In this document: in pieces, positions 1-9,500 of the stretch
How positions within the stretch are numbered: position 1 is the first letter of the stretch
Layout of the letters: each line of letters starts with the position of its first letter
Assembly: GCA_023426435.1 (NCBI GenBank)
Contig: JAFAAS010000120.1
Span: forward strand, 1 to 11,636
Direction: 5' to 3'
DNA length: 11,636 nt
DNA from: Verrucomicrobiota bacterium
GTDB taxonomy: Bacteria; Verrucomicrobiota; Verrucomicrobiia; Opitutales; Opitutaceae
Notes under the pieces: generated by a model
Told to the model about the DNA's origin: nothing
Databases searched by the model: none
Seen by the model: only the letters and a program-made list of their open reading frames with translations
Made by a program: the position numbers and the translations under genes

Positions 1-17
1 AAGTTGTTGTGGGGGTG

Positions 18-116
<99 letters not shown>

Positions 117-120
117 CGCG

Positions 121-729
121 ATGGCGCGTTTGAATGTCCGGCAGATGTGGGCGGCGAAGTTGGCGGGGAAAGCGATCCCGGCGGCGGTGCGCGTGGTGGG
201 CGCGGCGGAGACGGCGGCGGAGGCGGTTGGGTTGCGACCGCGAGCGGCGTTCAACGGGCGGGTGTTGGGGATCGATCCGTCGTTGCGCGGGACGGGGTTG
301 GCGTTGATCGAATTTGTGCCGGGGCGGCAGCCGGTGTTGTTGCGGTGTGCGACGGTGCGAGTGCCGTCGCGGGAGACGATGGCGTCGGCGTTGGCGGAAA
401 TCCATCGGGCGGTGTTGGCGATGTTGGAAGGTGCGGAGGTGCGGCACGTGGCGTTGGAGCAGACGATTTACGTGCAGAATTTTCAGACGGCGCAGATTCT
501 GGGAGCGGCGCGCGGAGCGGCGATTGCGGTGGCGGCGTTGTGCGGGCGGGAGGTTTTTGAATATCCGCCGCTGCGGGTGAAGCAGGCGGTGGTGGGGGCG
601 GGGCGGGCGAGCAAGGAGCAGATGGCGCGGACGGTGATGGCGTTGTTGGGGCACGGACGGCCGTTGGCGCCGGATGAGGCGGATGCGGCGGGCGTGGCAT
701 TGTGCCATGCATTTACGTGGCGAGGGTGA
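121..729 (+). CDS. ruvC: Crossover junction endodeoxyribonuclease RuvC
   Basis: This is the Holliday-junction resolvase, which cuts four-way recombination intermediates, normally with the RuvAB branch-migration motor, in the cytoplasm. The RNase H-like core carries the four acidic metal ligands of the family: D52 in GIDPSLRGTG, E113 in ALEQTIY, and D185 and D188 in DEADAAG. The stretch GAARGAA (128-134), followed by the YPP..VK segment (148-154), also fits RuvC. The protein has 202 residues against about 170 in E. coli. The surplus is an alanine/arginine-rich N-terminal extension of about 45 residues before the first beta strand. ATG 121 is the first start of the open frame; GTG 262 would give a core-only protein. 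No Shine-Dalgarno sequence precedes either convincingly, and a long inverted repeat abuts ATG 121. ruvA and ruvB are not in the window. The family call is firm; the start is uncertain. Confidence 0.92.
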   Translation: MARLNVRQMWAAKLAGKAIPAAVRVVGAAETAAEAVGLRPRAAFNGRVLGIDPSLRGTGLALIEFVPGRQPVLLRCATVRVPSRETMASALAEIHRAVLAMLEGAEVRHVALEQTIYVQNFQTAQILGAARGAAIAVAALCGREVFEYPPLRVKQAVVGAGRASKEQMARTVMALLGHGRPLAPDEADAAGVALCHAFTWRG

Positions 730-802
730 GAAGCGCGGGAGGAAGCAGGGCGGTAGGGCGTCCTTATTCGGGCAATAAATGCGTGGGGAATGGCAACTGT
801 GG

Positions 803-820
803 TTGGTTGTCGGAAACCAA
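803..820 (+). promoter_or_regulatory. Small perfect inverted repeat upstream of the SulP gene
   Basis: TTGGTT (803-808) and AACCAA (815-820) are perfect reverse complements around a 6-nt spacer. If the transporter starts at ATG 847 this lies in its upstream region, 26 nt before the start, and could be an operator or leader hairpin. If it starts at ATG 790 this is simply coding sequence. It overlaps a weak promoter-like pair, TTGTCG (807-812) and CAGAAT (830-835), spaced 17 nt apart. Both readings are inference. Confidence 0.25.
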
Positions 821-846
821 ACAAAGGCGCAGAATGGGTGGACTCG

Positions 847-2538
847 ATGAAAGCGAAAGGCGGGTATTTTTCGTTTCGGCCTAAAATTCTGGAATCGTTG
901 CGCGGGTATGACCGGCAGCGGTTCGTGACGGATGCGATGGCGGGGTTGACGGTCGGGATCGTCGCGCTGTCGTTGTGCATCGGGTTGGGAATCGCGTCGG
1001 GGGTGACGCCGGCGGCGGGGCTTTATACGGGAATCGTGGGCGGGTTTATCGTGTCGGCGCTGGGTGGATCGCGGGTGCAGATCGGCGGGCCGGCGGGAGC
1101 GTTTGTGGGATTGGTGGCGATGATCGGCGCGGAATACGGGCTCTCGAATTTGCTCATCTGCACGATGATGGCGGGGGCGATGATGTTCGCGATGGGCGCG
1201 TTGCGGCTGGGATCTTTGATCCGGTTTGTGCCGCAGCCGGTGACGATGGGATTCACGTGCGGCATCGCGATCACGATCATGGCGACGCAGTTGCGGGCGC
1301 TGGGCGGGCTGCAGGTGGAGGATGAACCGGCGGAGTTTGTGCCGCGGATGATCGCGTTGTATCAGGCGTTGCCGACGGTGAACTGGCAGGCGCTGGGGCT
1401 GGGCGCGGTGTCGTTGTTGATCGTGGCGAAATGGCCGGCGAGGTGGAGCAAGCGCGTGCCGGGTTCGATCGTGGCGGTCGTGGCGGCGACGATGGCGGTT
1501 TATTTTGGCGGGATGAACGTGGAGACGATTGGGAGCGCGTTTGGCGGAATTCCGCGCGGGTTGCCGACGGTGGAGTTGCCGGACTTCGATTGGCGCACGC
1601 TGGAGCATTTGATCGCGCCGGCGTTTACGATCGCGATGTTGGGATCGATCGAGTCGTTGTTGTCGGCGGTGGTGGCGGACGGGTTGATCGACGATCGCCA
1701 CGATTCGAATCAGGAGCTGATGGCGCAAGGCGTCGCGAATCTGGTGGTGCCGATGGTGGGCGGGATTCCGGTGACGGGCGTGATCGCGCGGACGGCGACG
1801 AACATCCGCAATGGTGCGACTTCGCCGGTGGCGGGGATCGTGCACGCGGCGTTTTTGCTGGTGGTGCTGCTCGCGGCGGCGCCGTTGGCGTCGCATGTGC
1901 CGTTGGTGGCGCTGGCGGCGGTGCTGGTGATGGTGGCGCTGCGGATGGGCGAGTGGGATGAGTTTCTCTGGCTGACGCGGCGGCCGAAGGAGGATGGACT
2001 GGTGTTTCTGACGACGTTTGGGCTGACGGTGTTGTTCGATCTGACGATCGCGGTGGGCGTGGGGATGATTTTGGCGGCGGGGTTGTTCGTGAAACGGGTG
2101 GCGGACACGACGGAAGTGCGGGCGATGGCGGGCGTGGGGGTGGAGCCGTCGGAGCATCCGTTGGAGCGCGAGGCGGTGAAACGGTTGCCGCGCGAGGCGG
2201 TGGTGTATCGCGTGTTTGGAGCGCTGTTGTTCGGCGCGGCGGACAAATTGGAGACGGTGCTGCGTCGCGCGGGCGGGGAGACGCGGGTGATCGTCTTGCA
2301 CATGGCGGCGGTGACGGCGATGGATTCGACGGCGTTGAATCGCCTGGAGGATTTGCACGCGAAGCTGCGCCGTCACCGGACGCATTTGATTTTGTGCGGG
2401 CCGCACACGCAGCCCTATTTCACGCTGGAGAAGGCTGGATTTCTCGACGCGGTGGGGCGGGAAAATGTGGTGGCGGACTTGCCGGCGGCGGTGGAGCGGG
2501 CGCGGGAGTTGGTGGACGCGACTCGCTCACGATCGTAG
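847..2538 (+). CDS. SulP-family anion transporter with C-terminal STAS domain
   Basis: An inner-membrane SulP (SLC26-type) permease; family members move sulfate, bicarbonate or dicarboxylates, usually by H+ or Na+ symport, and the substrate cannot be read from sequence. Numbering is from ATG 847 (563 aa). The membrane part (about 30-420) has the family signatures: GGSRVQIGGPAGAF near 73-86, SIESLLSAVVADG with E269, HDSNQEL at 285-291, GGIPVTG at 305-311 and TATNIRNGA just after. The cytoplasmic STAS domain (about 448-558) includes AVTAMDSTAL, with D493 and S494 at the site where anti-sigma antagonist relatives are phosphorylated. I prefer 847 because homologues usually begin shortly before FRPKLL..LKGY, and GGTGG sits 5 nt upstream of this ATG. 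ATG 790 gives a 582-aa form with GGGGA directly against the start. It follows ruvC by 117 nt (60 nt for the longer form) in the same direction and converges on the kinase gene at 2589. Confidence 0.93.
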   Translation: MKAKGGYFSFRPKILESLRGYDRQRFVTDAMAGLTVGIVALSLCIGLGIASGVTPAAGLYTGIVGGFIVSALGGSRVQIGGPAGAFVGLVAMIGAEYGLSNLLICTMMAGAMMFAMGALRLGSLIRFVPQPVTMGFTCGIAITIMATQLRALGGLQVEDEPAEFVPRMIALYQALPTVNWQALGLGAVSLLIVAKWPARWSKRVPGSIVAVVAATMAVYFGGMNVETIGSAFGGIPRGLPTVELPDFDWRTLEHLIAPAFTIAMLGSIESLLSAVVADGLIDDRHDSNQELMAQGVANLVVPMVGGIPVTGVIARTATNIRNGATSPVAGIVHAAFLLVVLLAAAPLASHVPLVALAAVLVMVALRMGEWDEFLWLTRRPKEDGLVFLTTFGLTVLFDLTIAVGVGMILAAGLFVKRVADTTEVRAMAGVGVEPSEHPLEREAVKRLPREAVVYRVFGALLFGAADKLETVLRRAGGETRVIVLHMAAVTAMDSTALNRLEDLHAKLRRHRTHLILCGPHTQPYFTLEKAGFLDAVGRENVVADLPAAVERARELVDATRSRS

Positions 2539-2564
2539 CTTCGGAGCGAACGGACTGGCCGATC

Positions 2565-2584
2565 GGCGCGTGGGGGAGCGCGCC
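2565..2584. terminator. GC-rich hairpin in the convergent gap (possible bidirectional terminator)
   Basis: GGCGCG (2565-2570) and CGCGCC (2579-2584) are a perfect 6-bp inverted repeat with an 8-nt loop. They lie in the 50-nt gap between the stop of the SulP gene (2538) and the stop of the convergent kinase gene (2589). Position suits a shared terminator, but there is no T-tract on either side, so intrinsic termination is not well supported. Confidence 0.35.
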
Positions 2585-2588
2585 CTGT

Positions 2589-5285
<2,697 letters not shown>

Positions 5286-5358
5286 GGGTGGAGCGAAATC
5301 AGCGGTTTGGGATCAACCACGAAGGCACACGAATCGACACGAAGACGAAGTCGGTGGG
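5286..5358 (-). other. hemH-kinase gap with three 10-bp-spaced CACGAA repeats
   Basis: This 73-nt gap holds CACGAA at 5318, 5328 and 5338 on the + strand, exactly 10 bp apart, with a further ACGAAG at 5345. I see no terminator-like hairpin, which favours read-through from hemH into the kinase gene. The regular one-helical-turn spacing could reflect a binding site or a dispersed short tandem repeat; the sequence alone cannot decide. Confidence 0.6.
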
Positions 5359-6399
5359 TCAGGAGGACGGCGGTGCAGAGAGCCAGGAGCGGACGCGGTT
5401 TGCGAGGAAATCGATGTAGGGCGGCTGGTCGTTGAGGCAGGGGATTTGTTCGAAGGATTCGCCGCCGGCTTCCATGAACGTGTCGCGACCCTCGCCGCGG
5501 ATTTCCTCGAGCGTTTCGAGGCAGTCGGCGACGAAAGCGGGGCAGAGGACGAGGATGCGTTTCTTTCCCTGTTTCGGGAGTTGGGCGAGGGTTTCGTCGG
5601 TGAACGGCGAGAGCCAGGGTTCGCCGACGAGGCGGGATTGGAAAGTGACCGTGTGTTGGTCGGCGGCAATGCCGGCGCGGGCGACCAGGGCGCGGGTGGT
5701 GGCGAGGACTTGGGCGCGGTAGCAAGTCGCGTGGATCGGCGAGCAGGTGGTGCAGCAGTCCTTCACGACCGTGCAGTGGGCGTGAGACGAGTCGGCCTTG
5801 CGGAGATGGCGTTCGGGGATGCCGTGGTAGCTGAAAAGGACGAAGTCGTGCGGCTGTTGGAAGTAGGGCGCGGAGACGGTGTAGAGTGCGTCGATGTAAT
5901 CGGCGTCCTGGAAGAAAGGCTGGATGCAATCGACGCGGAGCCGAGGGGCGAGGCGGGCGGCTTCCTCGTAAACCTTCACGACGACGGTTTCCCAGGACGA
6001 CATCGCGTAGTGTGGGTATTGGGGGAAGAGGAGAAGCTCCTCGATGCCGTCGGCGGCGATCTGGGCGACGACGGAGGCGATGGACGGCTGGCCGTATCGC
6101 ATCGCCAGATACACGGGCGTGTCGGGGCCGAGGGCGGCGGCGAGTTTGTCGCGAACGCTTTGGGAGACGAGGATGAGCGGGGAGCCGCGGTCCGTCCAAA
6201 TTTGTTGATACGCGTGCGCGGAGTTGGCGACGCGTTTGCGGATGATGATCTGGTTGACGAGGAAAGTGCGGAAAGGCTCGGCGGGTTTGTCGATGACGCG
6301 TTCGTCGCCGAGAAATTCGCGAAGGTAGCGGGTGACGTCGGGGATGGACGTGGAGTCGGGAGAGCCGAGATTGACGAGAAGGACCGCGCGTTTGGACAT
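5359..6399 (-). CDS. hemH: Ferrochelatase with internal cysteine cluster
   Basis: Inserts ferrous iron into protoporphyrin IX, the last step of protohaem synthesis, in the cytoplasm or at the membrane face. At 346 aa it has normal family length. The N-terminus has LLVNLGSPD. SYHGIPERH places the catalytic histidine at H192, FQSRLVGEPWLSPFTDE the conserved acidic residue at E269, and CPAFVADCLETLEEI closes the conserved core. Between 209 and 226 lies C-x5-CC-x2-C-x6-C (C209, C215, C216, C219, C226), followed by YRAQ. This internal cluster resembles the [2Fe-2S]-binding class described for some bacterial ferrochelatases, whose ligands sit in a short internal segment rather than at the C-terminus; a cluster here is inferred. 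The ATG at 6399 has no Shine-Dalgarno sequence. A TTGACA box upstream suggests a very short leader. It probably leads an operon with the hybrid kinase downstream and is divergent from the giant kinase. Confidence 0.96.
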   Translation of the reverse strand: MSKRAVLLVNLGSPDSTSIPDVTRYLREFLGDERVIDKPAEPFRTFLVNQIIIRKRVANSAHAYQQIWTDRGSPLILVSQSVRDKLAAALGPDTPVYLAMRYGQPSIASVVAQIAADGIEELLLFPQYPHYAMSSWETVVVKVYEEAARLAPRLRVDCIQPFFQDADYIDALYTVSAPYFQQPHDFVLFSYHGIPERHLRKADSSHAHCTVVKDCCTTCSPIHATCYRAQVLATTRALVARAGIAADQHTVTFQSRLVGEPWLSPFTDETLAQLPKQGKKRILVLCPAFVADCLETLEEIRGEGRDTFMEAGGESFEQIPCLNDQPPYIDFLANRVRSWLSAPPSS

Positions 6400-6408
6400 G
6401 CGGGAGAG

Positions 6409-6437
6409 ATTGGTCGGGGGAAGCGGCGCGATGTCAA
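6409..6437 (-). promoter_or_regulatory. Candidate sigma70-type promoter for hemH
   Basis: On the minus strand a perfect TTGACA (6437-6432) is followed after exactly 17 nt by ACCAAT (6414-6409), which shares its last three bases with TATAAT. Only 9 nt separate this hexamer from the hemH ATG. Transcripts would thus be leaderless or nearly so, consistent with the lack of a Shine-Dalgarno sequence. The -35 match is strong and the -10 weak; this is a prediction. Confidence 0.35.
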
Positions 6438-6474
6438 ACGAGGGCGGAGGCGACGCGGCGGATCGTTCGGAGCG

Positions 6475-6507
6475 AGGTTTCGGTGCAAAGGCTTGGCAAG
6501 GTTTCGG
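6475..6507. repeat. Direct repeat AGGTTTCGG in the divergent intergenic region
   Basis: The 9-mer AGGTTTCGG occurs at 6475-6483 and again at 6499-6507, 24 bp apart. It lies in the 175-nt region separating hemH from the divergent giant kinase. Paired direct repeats here could be sites for a regulator of either gene, but chance cannot be excluded. Confidence 0.35.
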
Positions 6508-6520
6508 CTTAAGGTAGGGT
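6493..6520 (+). promoter_or_regulatory. Weak candidate promoter for the giant kinase
   Basis: TTGGCA (6493-6498; five of six to TTGACA) is followed after 16 nt by TAGGGT (6515-6520; three of six to TATAAT). The 5' leader would be about 45-50 nt and would include the 6530-6545 palindrome. The -10 is poor, so this is only a possibility. Confidence 0.2.
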
Positions 6521-6529
6521 GCCGCCGCG

Positions 6530-6545
6530 CCGAAGAGTTCTTCGG
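6530..6545. promoter_or_regulatory. Near-perfect 16-bp palindrome (candidate operator) before the giant kinase
   Basis: CCGAAGA (6530-6536) and TCTTCGG (6539-6545) are perfect 7-bp inverted arms around GT. The site ends 29 nt before the ATG at 6575 and just downstream of the weak promoter-like pair. A two-fold symmetric site in this position would suit a dimeric repressor, or a small leader hairpin in RNA. No particular regulator is recognised. Confidence 0.4.
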
Positions 6546-6574
6546 GGTGCCGGTCCCCTTCTTCTCACGTTGTA

Positions 6575-9500
6575 ATGCCAGGTCGTATTCACGCTCCTCT
6601 TGCGAGGCTGCGCGGCTGTCTGCCCCTTTGGGCGGGGCGCGTGGTGTTGTTGGGCTGTGGAGGGATCCCCGTGGTGGCACGGGCGGCGGAGGAGGCGCGG
6701 GCGTCGAGTGACGGCGTGTGGTGGGCGGCGGGCGCGCTGGTGGTGGGTGCGGGGGCGTTGGTGGCGGCGCGCCGGCGGGTGCGGCGGTGGCTGAGTGAGA
6801 GCAAGACGAAGCAGTTGAAGGAAGTGCTGGAGTTTGCGGACTGCCTGTTGTGGCAGGCGAAGGTGAGGGTGACGGAGGAGACGTGGCACTGGAGCGAGTT
6901 TACGTTGCAGCCGACGGGGTTGTCGCGGCGGTTGTTCGAAGGCCGGGATGCGCCGGATGTAGCGGGATTATGGAGACAGTTTGACGTGCCCGAGAGGAGG
7001 GAGATGGATGAACGGTGTCGCGCGGCGTTGGAGAGGGCCGAGGCGGGCTACGAGCAGCAGTTTCGGATCCGGATGGCGGGAGGAAAAACGGTCTGGTTGC
7101 GCGAAAGCGTGTCGATCACGCGGACGGGTCCGAACGAGTTCTGGCTGGTGGGGCTGGCGACGGACATCACGGCGCAGCGGGAAGCGGAAGTGGCGCGCAA
7201 GGCGTCGGAGGAGCGGCTGCAGCAATTGTTGGCGCGGGCGGATTGCATGTTGTGGCAGGCGACGGTGCAGCAGGATGAGGCGGGGGAGTTTCACTGGGAA
7301 TGGTTTGTGCCGCGATCGGAGTTGTTTCGACGGATTGCCGGCGGGAACGCGGAGCCGACGCGGATGCCGTGGGATCGGACGCGGGTGCCGGAGTATGCGG
7401 AGATCGAGGCGCGGAGCCGGGAGGCGATGCGGCAGGGATTGCCGGGCTACGAGCAGGCGTTTCGCGTGGTGCTGGGGCGAACGGTGCTCTGGTTGCATGA
7501 ACAAGTGACGGTGCGAAAGGAAGGGGAGCGCCGGTGGCTGTTGGAAGGCGTGGTGATCGACAACACCGCGCAGCGCGAAGCGGAGGAATCGAAGCGGGCG
7601 AGCGAGGCGCAGTTGCAGCAGGTGGTGGAGACGGCGGATTTTTTGTTGTGGCATGCGCGGGTGTTTCAAATGCCGGAAGGCCGGCTGCACTGGGTGATGA
7701 ACGTGCCGAGCTCCGCGCTATATCGGAAGTTGTTCGGACGGGATCCGGGAGATCCGGTGGTGCTGCCGTGGCGTGAACTCCTGGACGGCGCGGCGGCGGA
7801 CGAGATGGATGCGCGGGCGCAGGCGGCGATTCTGGAAGGCGCGGGAGGCTATGAGCAGGAGCTGGTTGGAAGAAGGGAGGGGCAGCGTTGCTGGCTGCAG
7901 GAGCAGGCGACGATTCGAAAAGTGGCGCCCGGGGAGTGGCAGCTGGTGGGAATCGTGACGGACGTGACGCAGCGGCGAATCGCGGAAGGGGCGCGGCAGG
8001 CGAGCGAGCGGGCGTTGCGGGAGATTTTGGAGCGCGCGGATTGTTTGTTGTGGCGGGCGACGGTGCGGAAGGACGAAGCGGGACGATTGCGGTGGGAGGA
8101 TTTCGAGCTGCCGAATTCGCGGTTGAGCGAGGAGTTGTTCGGGGTGCAGGCCGCGGACGGACGCGATCATCTCTGGGATCTGGAGCAAGTGCCGCAGATG
8201 CAGGAGATGAATCAGCGGAGTGCGGACGCGATTTCGCGGGGCGCGAGCAGTTACGAGCAGGAGTTTCAGGCGGAAGGGACGAAGCGAAACCGGTGGTTGC
8301 ACGAACGCGTGACCGTGTCGGTGGTCGGCGAGCAGGAGTGGCAGCTGGTGGGAGTGGTGACGGATGTCACCGAGCGGCACGAAGCGCAGGAAGCGCAGCG
8401 GCGGAGCGAAGCGCGATTGGAGGAGTTGTTGCGGCGGGCGGACTGCGCGATCTGGCAGGGGCACGTGCGGCGGCGCGAAGACGGGGAGTTCGTGTGGAGC
8501 TTGTATGTGCCGCGGTCGCGGTTGCACCGGAGGATTTTTGGATGCGATCCGGATGCGCACAGTTTTCGGTGGAGCGAGATGGGGATTCCGGAGTGGCCGC
8601 AGATGGTGCGGACGGCGCGAACCGCGTTCATCAGCGGAGCTCCGGGTTACGAGCAGGTGTTTCATATTCCGAAACCGGAAGGCGATATCTGGGTGGCGGA
8701 GCAGGCTTCCATCACGCCGAGAGGCCCGGGCGAGTGGGATGTGGTCGGGGTGATCGTGGATATCACGGCGCGGCGCAACGCGGAGGAAGCGCGGCGGGCG
8801 ACGGAGGCGCAGTTGCGTCAGATTCTCGAACTCGCCGAGTGCATGGTGTGGGAGGCGGCGGTGTCGGAGGGTGGCGACGGCCAGCTGGCGTGGGCTTTCT
8901 ACACGACGCGCTCGGTGTTGTATCGCCGGTTGTTCGGGGATGGCCAGGGGCCGGCGAAACTCAGTTGGAACAAGCTCAATGTGCCGGAGCGATCGGAGAT
9001 GCATGAACGCGCGACGCGGGCGATCCGGGGAAAAGCGCCCGGTTATGAGCAGGAGTTTCGCGTGCTGCTGCATGAGCGCGTGGTGTGGCTGCGAGAAGTC
9101 GTGACGATTTCGCCGCGAGAAGCGGGGCAGTGGCGGCTGGTTGGGGTGATCACCGACATCACGGCGCAGCGGGAGGCGCAGGAGGCGCAGCGAGCGAGCC
9201 AGGCGCAGCTCGAGCAGATGCTGGCGAGCGTGGATTGTTTGTTGTGGCAGGCGCGGGTGTTCGAGACGGCGGAGCGGCGGTTGCGCTGGGTGATGTTCGT
9301 GCCGAGGTCGCGGTTGTATCGGGAGTTGTTTGGGCGCGACCCCGACAATCCCGCGACGCTGGCGTGGCCGAACCTGGTGGATGCGGCGACGTGCGGAGAG
9401 ATCGACGAACGGGCGCGGACGGCGATCTTGTCGGGGGAAAGCGGATACGAGCAGGAGTTTCGGGCGCAGCGCGGCGAACGGGGTTTCTGGCTGCATGAGC

